A stretch of 64,000 nucleotides of DNA from positions 108,807,977-108,871,976 of the forward strand of contig CM043949.1 of NCBI GenBank assembly GCA_014529385.2, in the 5' to 3' direction. Each line of letters begins with the position of its first letter. Position 1 is the stretch's first letter. Below are positions 13,475 to 36,316 of this stretch, piece by piece. The translations under genes were made by a program, and so were the position numbers. Source of the DNA: Adiantum capillus-veneris. Lineage: Eukaryota > Streptophyta > Polypodiopsida > Polypodiales > Pteridaceae. The notes under the pieces were generated by a model. The model saw only the letters and a program-made list of their open reading frames with translations. It was not told the DNA's origin and did not search any database.

Positions 13475-13482
13475 TATAAAAG
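13475..13482 (+). promoter_or_regulatory. TATA box in 5' LTR
   Basis: TATAAAAG lies about 160 bp inside the LTR and is conserved at 17609-17616 in the other LTR. It would drive transcription of the element. Confidence 0.6.
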
Positions 13483-13586
13483 TTACCTAAACCTAAAAAT
13501 CATTCATTCTTTCATTTGTGCAATTGAAGGGTGATCTTGCTCCATCTCCATCTTATTCTTCTTCATCTCCTTGTGTGTGTGTATGC

Positions 13587-13587
<1 letters not shown>

Positions 13588-13641
<54 letters not shown>
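13588..13641. repeat. (GA)n microsatellite in 5' LTR
   Basis: Shared with the 3' LTR but shorter, so it was present in the ancestral LTR and changed length after insertion. Confidence 0.95.
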
Positions 13642-13642
<1 letters not shown>

Positions 13643-13869
13643 ATTGCAACGATGGCACGGCGGTGGTGAAGCGGTTGAGCACGGCGCATTGGCGGCTCCT
13701 TCTTCGCGACGAGGAATCCTCCACGAAGACGAGCGTAGGACAGTGATTGACACACCCTTGCTCTCTTGAGCTTTCTAGATTAATCTAGTTGTGTGCTTAG
13801 AGCCATTTGTGGCTCGCACACAGTGTATCGGTAAGTCCCTCGCATTGACACGTGTGACAGACACGCATG

Positions 13870-13888
13870 TTTTTGGCGCCTTTACTGG
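13870..13888 (+). other. Primer-binding site of the nested element
   Basis: TTTTTGGCGCC then a short divergent stretch and GGGGA starts a few bases after the LTR. It resembles the TGGCGCCGTTGCCGGGGA site known from Athila/Calypso-type elements, with changes. Confidence 0.6.
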
Positions 13889-14795
13889 GGAATGCCCTGC
13901 ATTAAGCTCGAGTAGCACTCTATCTTACTTTGTGGTGCATTTTGAAATGTAGGAAAGGTAGAAAAGGAAGGTGTGTGTGTTGAGAAGAAGTTTGTTTTGC
14001 TGCTGTGTATTGGTTTTTTAATAAGGTATTGAAAGGTACTGTGTTTTTTCTATTCATAAGGTGTTTTCTCTGTGATAAAGTGTTAGGATTAAGGTAGTAG
14101 ATCCATAATGTTAGTTATGTGCAAAGTACAGTAAGTAGTTCTGTTAGCTAATGAGTTACTGTAGTAGTGTGTTAGTGTGTAACAATAGCTCTATTAGTTG
14201 TAAGTAGGTAGGTTAGAGGTGTGTGTGCTCGCGCGCACAGCGCGGCCGTGGCGACCTTATCCATATATATATATATATATATTAAAAATTTTAAAGGTAG
14301 GACCGGGATCGGTAATATCCCCCAAACCCAAGCCCAAGCCCACGCTCAAGCTCAGGCCTCAGTCCCCCTTTAAAATTACGTATTTAAGCCTCATGCGTAG
14401 GTAAAAATCGACCTTTTTGAGGACCAACGGAGCTTCGGGTAACCGAACGCTATGTTGTAAATCACACCACGATTCCCTAAGCAATATGCTCGTTTCAAGC
14501 TATCACACACTCTAATCCAAAAACCGATCATTAAAAAACATAAAAAAACGAGTGAAAACTGACGCGTAAAAAAGTAAGCGGTTAACCCTTGAGGTTATTC
14601 ACCGATCCTTGTAGGGTACCAAAGGCACATGCATCTGCGCTTTGGTCGTGTGCTAGAGGCTGAGCAACTAGAGAGAATTTTGACTCACGCGAGCTCTCAA
14701 TATCAACCTATCTTAGGTTCCGGGCCCTCGGCGGGGACCCAAGGTAGTACAAACCAAGACCCAAACATAGCGGCTAGTGACTTCCTTTGACTACG
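13889..14795. other. Leader region of the nested element
   Basis: Non-coding by inspection; includes a short (TA)n at 14265-14281. Frames are short and unrecognised. Confidence 0.5.
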
Positions 14796-16293
14796 ACATC
14801 ATGGAGGGTTTCCCAATGCCTAACCTCAATATCTCAAGCCAAGACATGCATGCCATGGGTCCACGGTCCGGACCGAGCGTGCTTAGCCGCTTGAAGGAAA
14901 CCTTTAGTAGAGCCACTCGCTCCGAACAACGATGTAAATGAGGGGGTGGGAAAGTAAATTTGCCATTCATGACCAACGTAGACCCTATGCTCTTAGAGAG
15001 TGTGCACGCGAATACTCCATTCACTACACCCCCTGACTCTTTAGAGCTATTTTCCTCCGAGGTTATATTACCTGATGGTAGAAGCCTTGCCAAAGTGCAA
15101 GAGGTTGAGTGATATAGCATTGCGGCTAGGGAAAAGGAAATTGAGAGCTTACGCAAGGTGGGGCAACAAAGAGAGTTAAAAGCAAAAGCTCTTATGTAAA
15201 TATCTTTGCTAGGAGAGAAATCGCGTGCTCCTGACTTAGAAACCACTAAGGGTCAACCCATAGAGAGCCACATTGCATCTAGTTCAAAGGACACCCCTAG
15301 CACCTCAAGCCTAGATGGAGCGTTCCTAAATGAGATCTGGGAGTACGAACTACAAATGGAAACTCTAGCCGACCTATACACAGTCACACCTATCACGTGG
15401 GTTGGTTAGATGTCCTACAATCCACAACGGGTGCTACTAGTGTGGAGGATCAACAACAAAGAGTTTGTGAGGTCATCCATAGGGTTATTGAGCTAGAGAG
15501 ACAGAACAAGGGGATCCACATGCCTTCAACAGGTCTCATTAGATTCTTGGATACAGGGAAGGCTAAACAACCTGTCTTATCGCAAATGGAGACTCCCTCG
15601 GTAAGTCCGATGGATCCCCCATATGTTGTTTCGCCAGGGGTCTTAGTGCAATCTGAGCCCACCAGTGATAGCTTTACTTTTCCAAATCTAGCTCATCTTT
15701 CCCTTGATGACGCCATGGCTACCATGCCTACCCCAATGATGGACATGACAAGAAACACGCCATGGACCTCATTTGTTAGTAAAGCACCCCTACATGGTAG
15801 CTCAATGCCTGCAACAGTACCTACAAGTGTGTACCAATCGTATATACCTATAGGTCCTCGTACTCATGTAGTCCCTACCCCTCCCATTGTTTCAACTACC
15901 TATGCTCCACAACCACAACACCCAAGCTTTTCAAAAGTGTTTCACATGGTCTTTCCGGTGCTTGCCTATGAATGGGATTTGGTAGGTATGCTAGCATGTG
16001 AGAGGAATTTCGAGGAGTTAGAATGGCTGATACGTCTCTTGACCACGACTGATCCATACTTAGTAGAGAGTGTTTCTCCCATTGCACAAACCTACCCTTT
16101 TGACCAAGATGACTATAGGCATCTAGTGACCTTCTTAATAAACATTGGTGCCTTTGATGAAGAAGAAGATATACATGATTACACGGATGACACATATGGT
16201 CTCACGGATGATGACTTTGTTTTTGTCGACGACAAGGATAGGGATTTAGCCTTAGGGTTTTCCCCCAATCTCTACAATATCCTATTCTCTTGA
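14796..16293 (+). CDS. Gag-like open region of the non-autonomous element (298-codon ORF at its 3' end)
   Basis: I do not recognise the product. The longest intact frame, 15397-16293, encodes 298 residues. It is rich in Pro/Ser/Thr in the first half (residues ~50-170) and has an acidic stretch near residues 230-280 (runs of D and E around D-D-D-F-V-F-V-D-D). It has no zinc knuckle, protease D-[ST]-G or RT motif. The upstream frame 14796-15409 reads openly apart from a few stops and overlaps the 298-codon frame, suggesting one longer ancestral protein broken by a frameshift near 15400. Position between leader and polypurine tract is where gag sits. It could be a divergent structural protein used by the non-autonomous family, or captured host sequence. 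Confidence 0.45.
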
Positions 16294-17448
16294 ATCTTTA
16301 GGGGGGGTGTAAATAATTAGGTTAGGGTTCCTTATGTTTTTTAATTGTGTTCAATAAGTGTTGGTACTTTTCCCACTGATGTGCCTCTGGAAGGTGGATG
16401 TTTGGTCGTGACTATTATGCAATTTGTGACTACATAAGAATGCCTTTGAAAGACAACAACAATGGATGTTTACATGTTACAATGGATGTTCTCCATTATA
16501 TCAAGTGTACTACTTTCTTTTATCTATGCTTCCACATTTACATGTTTGCATTTTGTCATTTGAATTCTAAAAATGCATAAAATTATTGAAGTTGTGACAT
16601 TGTCAATTTAAATGCTATAATTTTTTCAAACTTCTAGTACCTTGTTATTCTCTTTGAGTTTGGTCTATTAGCTGGCGTTAAGTAGGTATCAGGACCTTAA
16701 GCTAAACTAGGCCACTTAATTGCTGACTTTAATTCCTAAATAGTCTATTAATTGTAGTAACTTTAGTAATGTTTTAGGCTATGAGGATATAGTTCTATCT
16801 ACTTTATTCCACCTAAGTGTGACTTGTGTTATGGAAGCCCATGTGTTAAGCTGGTATTTGAGACCTCGAGTCTCCCGGCTAGTTTATGCTCAAGCTAGTA
16901 TTTGAGACCCAGCTGCTGGTATTTGAGACCTCGAGTCCCTCAGCTACTTGTAGCAACTATGACAACAACAAAAAAGAAAACAAACAAAAAGAAAAAAAAA
17001 GAGAAAGTAAATAGCACAAACTTTTTTGTATTTTATGTGGATCACACTTAAGTGGTATAAGTGACAAGACCACTAGTCCTTAGACCCCGACGAGCATTCC
17101 TAAAGTTAACTACTCTTTAGTCAACATTTTTTAATTAACGTTGGTCAATCTAGTACTTACTTTAGCCCTAGATCTTGTGTACTTCTCTTAGAGTCGACCT
17201 AATAGACCCTCACTCAATTGCATTTTATTTAGGTACTACGCTTGTTCTAGTTGGCAACGTTACAATTTATGAATTTGTTTTTGCATTTCCTAGAATATCA
17301 TGTATGCATCTCACTCATTGCACACATGTACATGCTGCCTTTGAGCTTTCATAATGTTGTTTTTCTTCTGACACAGGTACTTCTATCGTGGATCCCGATG
17401 CTGCACTGTTATATTTCGAGGACAGAATCTACATCAGGAAGGGAGGCA
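16294..17448. other. 3' non-coding part of the nested element
   Basis: No recognised coding sequence. It contains a short local duplication at about 16853-16945 (GGTATTTGAGACC...CGAGTC units). It ends with the polypurine tract AGGAAGGGAGG at 17436-17446 just before the 3' LTR. Confidence 0.55.
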
Positions 17449-17718
17449 TGTTAACCACTGGCATCCACTTCTAGTAGTCATGGGCTGGGTTTGTCAGTCC
17501 AATAGGAAAAGGGTAAGAGTGATCGCCGATGAGAGGCGCACTCTAACAGGAACATTCAAGGGTTAGTTGTCTAAGGATGGGCGCCCAAGTGTGAATGGGG
17601 CGAGCTCATATAAAAGTCACCTAAACCTAAAAATCATTCAGTCTTTCATTTGCGTAATTGAAGAGTGCTCTTGCTCCATCTCCATCTTCTTCTTTTTCAT
17701 CTCCTTGTGTGTGTGTGT

Positions 17719-17794
<76 letters not shown>

Positions 17795-18026
17795 ATTGCG
17801 ATGACGGCACGCGACGGCGGTGAAGCAGTTGAGCACGGCGCAATGACGACTCCTTCTTCTTCGAGGCGAGGAATCCTCCACGAAGGCGAGTGTAGGACGG
17901 TGAGTGACACACCCTTTCTCTCTTGAGCTTGCTAGATTAGTCTAGTTGTGTGCTTGGAGCCATTTGTGGCTCGCACACAGTGTATCGGCAAGTACCTTGC
18001 ATTGACACGTGCGACAGACGCACACA
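17449..18026 (+). repeat. 3' LTR of the nested non-autonomous element
   Basis: Starts TGTTAACCACTGG and ends CACACA, followed by the AACAT duplication. It carries TATAAAAG (17609-17616) and a longer (GA)n run (17721-17792) than the 5' LTR. Confidence 0.88.
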
Positions 18027-19745
18027 AACATTGTGTCCATCCGATTGAAGGAAAAGAAGCGAGTCGTCTGCGAGAACATCTTGATAAGCAGTTGCTTGCC
18101 ATTTTGGAATTGCAACCCTTGAATCTCTTCTTTAGCAACAGCTTGTTTAAACATTGTAATAAGAGGGTTGGTGCAGACGGCAAACCAAAGCAGATCTAAA
18201 GGGAACCCTGTACAAATTGATCTCTTGACATAAAAGCAACCAGCTATTTTGGAGTTGAAAAGAAGCTCGGAGGAGCTCCCTTCCCCAAGAGTACTGACAG
18301 CTTGATAGATTCATGGTCCAAACCCTAGAGCCTACAACGTTTCTTGCACAAATGACAATGTAGTCCTATCATATGCCTTATCAAGGTCCAGTTATAGCAG
18401 GATACAATCTTGCTTCCTGAACTTGGCATATTCCATACCTATCATGGCCGCCAATGTGTTGTCATAATTTGACCTACCTTTAATAAACCCATGTTGGTGA
18501 GGAGAGATCACATCAACCAACACTGGGGAAATTCTTTCAGCAATGAGATTAGCCAGTACCTTGTAAACCACTGTCATCATGGGTATTGATCTCCAGTGTT
18601 TGAGCTAGGAGCGAGTCAATTGCTTGGGGATGAGTTTAATTATTTCTTTCTTCACCCGAGATTCAAGTGTACCTTTAGTAAAGGCGTTGTTAACCATTTG
18701 CAAGAAAGACAGGCCCAGAACCTCCCAAAACTTTTGACAAAATTTGGCTATGATCCCATCCCAACCTGGCAAATTATTCTTGGCCGACTTTTTGAGAGTT
18801 GTCAAGCATTCTTCCAAGGTAAAGGGCCTTTCCAAGTAGTTCGCTCGGGCTGAGTCAACTAGTGTTGGGGTAGTCGTGAAAATTTTCCTCCTGGCTTCTC
18901 TGATTAAGGAAGAGGGGGAGTCTTTTCTACCAATAATCTGGCTAAGATGACCTAGCATGACTTTGCCCATATGATCAAGATTGTTGATCAAAACTCCTTG
19001 GTTATCAATCAGGAAAGAGATGGTAGTCTTTCGTTTTCTTAATTTGATCACTTTGAGTAGCGTGTTTTTGCTATCTTCCTCAATCTTGATGCACCTCTCC
19101 TTGGATTTGAATCCTAAGGAGATTAGTCCTCTCCATTTCCCTTTTGTGCAAGGTCTGTTTGATCATTAGCCACTCAGTGTGATCTTGTTTTGAGGCCTTA
19201 CCTTGCATTTCTTCTAGCCTAGCTCTTAAAATCTAGATTTGTAGTCTGAGATTGAATGGTTGTTAGCCTTTTTGAGCATTGGACCCACTATCTTGATTGG
19301 AGTTTGGATTTTTTTGCTAAATCTTTTCCAGAGTCAATCCCTTTCTTGATGATGCCTTGGTTTAGTTCTTTCGTAGCCCAAGAGACCAGAATCTTGAAGA
19401 GAGCATTTTTAAATAGAGTTGGGTAGGTGATAAGCAGTTTCTTGGCACCTTGCAGCTGATGTGAATCTTCAGAAGAAAAGACCAAGGTTCCAAGAAAGGG
19501 AAAATGATCCAAAAGACTTTCATTCACAGGTGCCTTGTATGTTAAACAATCATAAAAGTTTTTGTGTGTATAAGTGATTACATGTTTTTTAGCAACAACA
19601 CTCAAATGCACTTAGAGAAGCACCTTGGCAGTTTTGATTACAACTTTTACAAATAAGAATTTTGATGTAGCCAATGCATTCAACACTCTCTTATATCCAC
19701 AAGATCAAAGATACATGTTTCCTGATTTCAAGGCTCTCAATTTCA
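18027..19745 (-). mobile_element. L1-like LINE, 5' part: end of endonuclease and most of reverse transcriptase
   Basis: This continues the LINE split at 13317. On the minus strand, from its 5' side: sequence at 19611-19288 matches the end of an APE endonuclease and the linker (D-H-F-P-F). 19051-18605 carries the RT entry region (L-P-G-W-D-G-I, then L-I-P-K-Q). 18580-18392 carries H-Q-H-G-F-I-K-G-R-S-N-Y-D-N. The catalytic A-D-D lies at 18071-18063, in a shifted frame, and continues S-L-L-F. Upstream endonuclease catalytic residues are missing, so the copy is 5'-truncated near 19745. Stops and frameshifts show it is inactive. Its target sequence relations with the LTR insert prove the LINE is the older of the two. 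Confidence 0.82.
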
Positions 19746-19755
19746 TTCCTTAATC

Positions 19756-21928
19756 TTGATAACAATGCAATTGACGGTCTGTGCTTCATCTTGTTCACCG
19801 GCTATCGCCATGGATTTGGCTAGTATATCATTGTCAAAGTTTACAATTTTCCATACAAAGTTTGATGGTTCAAACTTCAAGCATTGGAGAATAGGTATGC
19901 ATAATGCATTGACTCAGTTGGGCGAAGTGTTGCCACTATAGGGCATGGATGCTAAGCCAGAGTCTATGAGTGATGATGAGTGGGAGGATTTGAATGAGCT
20001 TGCACGTTCGACGATCATATTACACCTTGGTGAGTCTATCTACCGCATTAGTTTGGATGCATGTACAACTAGAGATTTATGGTAGAGATTGTGGAATGCT
20101 TTTGACACAAATGAGTCTAGAGGGATGTCTACAATCAGAGGACAATCTCACAGACACATATATATTGTCTGTTGGCATTGTGGTCATACATGGCATGTAC
20201 GCATGCATTGCTTTCGACGGATGAGAGAGCGCAGGAGATAGCGCATGAGAGATGCTATCACTTTGACTGATGTGGGAGTGGATGTAGCGTATGCGGCTAC
20301 ACATGACAAAGATTTTGAGTTTGCTTCATTGTTTACTCCTGAATTTCTTATGTCAGTTTTTGACGACACATTACCTTCACATTGGATACTAGATGCGAGT
20401 GCTAGGTTTCACGTCACATTGAATCCTAAGTGGTTTAGCACATACGCTAGTGGTATGCTTGGACGTGTGTGTCTAGCAGAAGAATGCTTTAAGAAATGTG
20501 TATGGAGGTGTGTATATGGCACAAGGAATTGAGTTTATATGCCTGTGTGTGTGTGTGCACGCACATGCACACATGCATTGGGACAAGCATGCATTCATGC
20601 ACACCGCACATATGTAAGCACGTGCCCATGTGTCTTGACTGGTTGGATGCATGCACACATGAACCCGATGCATCAAAAAAATGACACCCCAACAAATACA
20701 TCCCTGCAGCTCTACATGGTAACGCATCCAGTCCCTAAGGAGAAAACCATGAACATGACTGGCCCACCCTAAAAAATCCATCTTGAGACATATAAATAGC
20801 CCATGTCATTTGAAATGAACAAGAGAGAGGAGTATAAAGAACCTTCCCAGCATGACGAGTGAAGCTTAGATTGCTGAATATAACAGTGTCCGGCCTCAAA
20901 GGGTAAGTGAACTGAACTTGTTGAAACTCCACTAGAGATGTTAGACTTATCGTGGCAAAGTGTTGTATCATATCTGCTGCGAGATGTATGCCATATGCTA
21001 GGTTTGACACAGAGATTGATCTCTGTGAGCTAGTTACGAGACAACTGATGTTAGGTAGTGTTGGACGAGCACTCTTTCAGATTGCATCATGAACAACTAG
21101 TCATAGCGAGAGGTGTTAGTGTTGGCACGATTCATGCGATGCGAGTATGTCACGTTTGAAAAGGCATAATCTTTGTGAGTACACAACCATGCAGAGAGAT
21201 GATGCGTATCTCCTTTGCGGATAGGCTGCATGATGCTCTAGTTAGTGCACATGTTGAGCTAGTTGTGCAAACACTTGTGCAACAGGGTTTGACATTCGTG
21301 GATACGATGACGGATATGGATGACTTGAGTACTGATAATTCAGTCGCGATTCAGTCATTCATGGATATGCTTAGGACAGAGATTGATGTGTGTGAGTTGA
21401 AGCTGGACATTACTCTTGACACACAGGGTTCATGATAGACATATGCTTTTGGTACGCATGTGATATGTGAGAGACACGAGGATGGATTCCAAGGATTGGA
21501 GTATAAGTTTCAGGATGATTTCCATGAGTGGAGTTCTGAGCCAGATTTGACTGAGATGGTATGATTGCCAAGGATTGCATCAACATTCGAGAATCTTATG
21601 TATGAGATATTGATCTCGAGACCCGAGATTGCATTAACGGCAAGTGCATTTGCAATGGGAACCATCAACCATGCAATGGCTGATATTAGCCTTAAGCGTA
21701 GGGGCACTTTGCAATGCATGGTGAGATATCTACGAGATGTGTGCGGCTTTAGTGAGAAGTATGTGGTTGATCGCTCTATACTTCCTCTACAGTTTGAGTT
21801 GGCTGCACATGGATTCAATGAGCCAGTGACGTTGGCTTAAGTCATACTTGATGATTACCTTATACAAGTTCTATACCGTTTCCTTTTGTTTTCTCCCCCA
21901 CGACCACATTGGCCTTTACGTGGGAGGT
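19756..21928 (+). pseudogene. Ty1/Copia gag-pol remnant, internally replaced
   Basis: At 19840-20130 the frame matches Copia gag: K-F-D-G-S-N-F-K-H-W, then L-A-R-S-T-I-x-L-H-L and T-x-x-L-W, with in-frame stops. A zinc knuckle C-x2-C-x4-H-x4-C is intact at 20170-20211. The protease appears at 20377-20450 as W-I-L-D-A-S with F-H-V-T. The family motif is W-I-L-D-S-G, so the active-site Ser-Gly is lost. Integrase and most of RT are missing. At 21590-21750 a frame resembles the Copia RT/RNase H junction (L-M-Y, S-R-P-E-I-A, R-Y-L-R). Foreign sequence including an ABCB exon fills 20480-21150. The element ends at a GTGGGAGGT polypurine tract at 21920-21928. Confidence 0.7.
20843..20933 (-). pseudogene. 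ABCB-type ABC transporter exon fragment
   Basis: On the minus strand the frame reads V-E-F-Q-x-V-Q-F-T-Y-P-L-R-P-D, I-F-S-N-L-S-F and H-A-G-K. This is the start of the nucleotide-binding domain of B-subfamily (MDR/P-glycoprotein-type) transporters, just before Walker A. The match stops after A-G-K at a GT dinucleotide, where such genes often have an intron, so it looks like an exon end. No Walker A or other transporter sequence is nearby. It sits inside the broken Copia element in antisense orientation, so it is probably a captured or inserted gene fragment. Confidence 0.6.
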
Positions 21929-22590
21929 TGTTGAGGTAAAGCCCAATGTGGTCGGTTAGGCCAAGCGCCCATTCACTACACTTGTTCTTTTATGCACAAA
22001 ATTGAATAAGGGGGCTCACATATTTATAGTGAGTTGTCTCCTCTTCTTCTCTCTTCTCCATTGGTATACACACAAACACACACTCTCGCTCGCACACTTA
22101 AAGCATTTCATAGAATTGTGCCCATAAACTAAAATACCATCTCTAGAAGGTGCTTTGACCGGCTTGTACAAAAAAAAAAAGACCCTCCATTGATTATTAT
22201 TGCAATTCAATATACCTTTTGACTTCTTATAAAGGATTCCCCTCTCTCTTCATTTGAAACTTGAATTTAACTATACCTTTCTATGGGGCCACACCTTTTT
22301 TCAATAGAAAAAAGGTACTGCTTGTAATTTAGAGGGTCTTTAGCTTATAGGGCCTCTAGGGGAGCCCTCTAAATGTTTTATATAGAATTTTATGCCATTA
22401 CTACAATGATCGAGGTGTGCACGCTAATTGGATGTCAACTCAAAGGATAAGAGTCATAAATTTGACTACAACCTTGTCACCTCAAACATAGGTAAGGACT
22501 TCCAAGTGTGGTTGGGATTTGGACCCAAAAAGTTTGTTTGGGAGCCAATTATTTGGGGTTGAGAATAAAGAAAAGAAGGAGAGGAAAATT
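21929..22590 (+). repeat. Probable 3' LTR of the Copia element (right end unclear)
   Basis: TGTTGAGGT follows the purine tract, as in many Copia elements. A TATTTATAG box occurs at about 22019-22027, followed by pyrimidine-rich sequence. No second LTR copy was found upstream of the gag region, so its right border is not defined. Confidence 0.45.
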
Positions 22591-22599
22591 TTTGCCATG

Positions 22600-22657
22600 G
22601 CAGGAACAAACCCAAGAGACCTCAAAGATCTATCTAACGAGTCTTGAACCCAAGACC

Positions 22658-22659
<2 letters not shown>
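22600..22659 (-). repeat. SINE-like fragment, copy 1
   Basis: Minus-strand sequence GGTTCAAGACTC (RNA polymerase III B-box-like) is followed by TAGATCTTTGAGGTCTCTTGGG. The same block occurs at 36312-36370 (plus) and 53768-53880 (minus). This copy is truncated at a (GA)n tract. Confidence 0.6.

Positions 22660-22707
<48 letters not shown>
22660..22707. repeat. (AG)n microsatellite
   Basis: An uninterrupted AG run of about 48 bp abutting the SINE-like fragment. Confidence 0.96.
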
Positions 22708-22709
<2 letters not shown>

Positions 22710-23068
22710 TTATTGGCTTTTTATTACACAATATAAAGCAAAGAATGGAGTGTTCACCAAGCTTTGTGGCTTTGCCAACAGCCAGATGTGTGTTGACTAT
22801 ATGCACTGATTACACAGAATTGATACATGAATAGGGCACTAACTTCAAGCATACACCAAGAAGATTATTAAGCTGCTCACATGCACCCCTTGGTTAAACA
22901 CACATATGTATGTACAACTTTTTGAAGGGAATGGTGGGGGCAGCCTGCCTTCAGCTAAATATATTCACCCTTATTTGAGATCTTCTTTACCCATTTGTCT
23001 TGCCAGCTTCATTTTATTCTGCAATCAAAAACAAAAAAGAGTGTCACATATGCTTTCTCAACGATACA
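22708..23068. other. Unassigned DNA
   Basis: No recognisable features. Confidence 0.4.
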
Positions 23069-23700
23069 ATAGCCACACATCCTTCTAGGGGATTCACTAG
23101 TAATAATAAGGGGTAGTCACCAGGGTACTTGAAATGCCCCTTTTTTACCCCTATATGAGGGACCGTTCTTTGTAGAATGCACCATTTCTCCCTTATATAA
23201 CCCCCCTCCCTTACACTCATGTGTTATCATACAATAAACCCAAGTGAATCCCCCACAAAAATCTCCCTATGAAACTCACTAGTAATATAAAGGATTTTCA
23301 TTTGTGTGCATGTAGCCACACATCCTTCTAGGGGATTCACAATTAATAATAAGGATACATTCTTTATCCTGACCGCACTGGGGTGCTTGAAATGCCCCTT
23401 TTTTACCCCTATATGAGGGACCGTTCTTTGTAGAAAGCACCATTTCTCCCTTATATAACCCCCCTTCCTTACACTCATGTGTTACCATACAATAAACCTA
23501 AGTGAATCCCTCACAAAAATCTCCCTATGAAACTCACTAGTAATATAAAGGGTTGTCACCTGTGTGCATGAAATTCCCCATTTTAGCCCTCGATAAGGGA
23601 CCATTTTAGTAAATGCACCATTTGTCCCTTGTATAAACCCCCTCCCTTACACTCATATGTTACCATACAATAACCCTAAGTGAATTCCCCCGGCCCATCC
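23069..23700. repeat. Three-unit tandem array downstream of the MSP gene
   Basis: The unit contains TTGAAATGCCCCTTTTTTACCC, TGAGGGACC, CACCATTTCTCCCTTATATAACCCCC and CATACAATAA. Copies align at 23131, 23389 and 23570. Copies 1 and 2 also share a TAGCCACACATCCTTCTAGG block. The second copy carries 27 bp identical to exon 2 of the neighbouring MSP gene. Confidence 0.85.
23355..23381 (-). pseudogene. Captured 27-bp fragment of MSP-gene exon 2
   Basis: This 27-bp stretch is identical to 25351-25377, which lies inside exon 2 (the S-A-V-R-I-K-N part of the MSP domain). It has the same orientation. The other two array units lack it. Confidence 0.8.
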
Positions 23701-23701
23701 C

Positions 23702-35421
<11,720 letters not shown>

Positions 35422-35741
35422 TTTATAATTCTTGGCTTAAGCCTGCTGGCAATCAATAAAGTCAAAGAGCACACACTCGATATGATCTATCAAGCTCTCA
35501 AGTCCTATCGAAACCTGCAGGGCTTCTCCAAGCTTAGTTCTGGAAAATGCAGATCCTGCTGAGCATGGAAATCTCACAGAAGTGATGGCCCATCGAGGCT
35601 AACCAGTGCATCCATTAGGGGCGATGTACGAGCAAACGCGCTTCACCACTTATTGAACTCTCAGCATTGATGACCGTTATCCTGTCGAAAACTCTCACAC
35701 ACACTAAGTTCCAATTAAGACCAGCTGGACACTCAATTGCC

Positions 35742-35810
<69 letters not shown>

Positions 35811-35923
35811 CCAGCTCGTTTCGCTCCGTTGGCACTCTTGACTTCTTCACAGCACCTGCGGAATAAATTGCAATGCTTAAATCGAGACAACAGCGAAGTA
35901 AAGCTCGCAACACTCTGACTCCT

Positions 35924-35954
<31 letters not shown>

Positions 35955-36075
35955 AGGTTTTGAGGAGGGTGACGCGAGAAGTTTTGCATGTTCGCGAGCG
36001 TGAGGTAAGTAGTCGGACGACTGAGGAATGTGCTCGATTAAAGTGGCTTTTGAGCTGTGCCATTTGCAAAGACAA
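35422..36075 (-). promoter_or_regulatory. Likely 5' untranslated/promoter region of the MSP gene
   Basis: Relative to its surroundings 35810-36070 is GC-rich and CpG-containing, as in many plant 5' leaders. On the minus strand a possible donor (CTGG|GTGAGT at about 35815) and acceptor (CCAGCAG at about 35453) would give a leader intron ending just before the ATG. CT/CA and GA tracts (35744-35806, 35928-35960) are within it. There is no direct evidence of a transcription start. Confidence 0.4.
35744..35806. repeat. (CT)n-(CA)n microsatellite
   Basis: A CT run passes directly into a CA run. Confidence 0.96.
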
Positions 36076-36246
36076 TGTTGAATTTTTTTGCCCCGGGGGG
36101 GGGGGGTGGGTGGGTGGGTGGGTCTCAAGTGAGGTTTTAGGCCTCACAAATCAAGGCACAATATTGGCAGAGGATCAACCAGTTCACCTCCTTGATCATT
36201 GGATGTCAAAAATACCCGATGATCGCAAAGTCCAATTAGAACCAGG

Positions 36247-36248
<2 letters not shown>

Positions 36249-36311
<63 letters not shown>
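36249..36311. repeat. (CT)n microsatellite
   Basis: A CT run of about 63 bp adjoining a SINE-like fragment on its right. Confidence 0.96.

Positions 36312-36316
<5 letters not shown>

Larger units (their letters stand above)
13318..13867 (+). repeat. 5' LTR of the nested non-autonomous element
   Basis: Starts TGTTAACCACTGG and ends ACACGCA. It contains a TATAAAAG box at 13475-13482 and a (GA)n run at 13588-13641 downstream of it, that is, in the transcribed part. Confidence 0.88.
13318..18026 (+). mobile_element. Non-autonomous LTR retrotransposon (LARD-like) nested in the LINE
   Basis: The element has all cis parts of an LTR retrotransposon: a 550-bp 5' LTR, a primer-binding site, a polypurine tract (17436-17446), a 578-bp 3' LTR and a 5-bp target duplication. 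It has no reverse transcriptase, integrase or RNase H. The primer site TTGGCGCC followed by T-rich then GGGGA resembles the one used by plant Athila/Tat-type Gypsy elements, so that lineage is a plausible partner. The two LTRs show about 20 substitutions in their first ~240 bp, so the insertion is old. The internal region has a 5' leader of about 900 bp and a gag-like open region. Confidence 0.85.

Noticed and set aside
14791-15246. 151-codon ORF on the minus strand of the nested element
   Set aside because: It is antisense to the gag-like frames of the element and shows no motif; a shadow of the plus-strand coding bias.
20489-20781. Coding potential of the CA/TG-rich segment (Cys/His-rich frames)
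   Set aside because: The frames come from alternating TGTGTG/GCATGC sequence and match no zinc-finger spacing.
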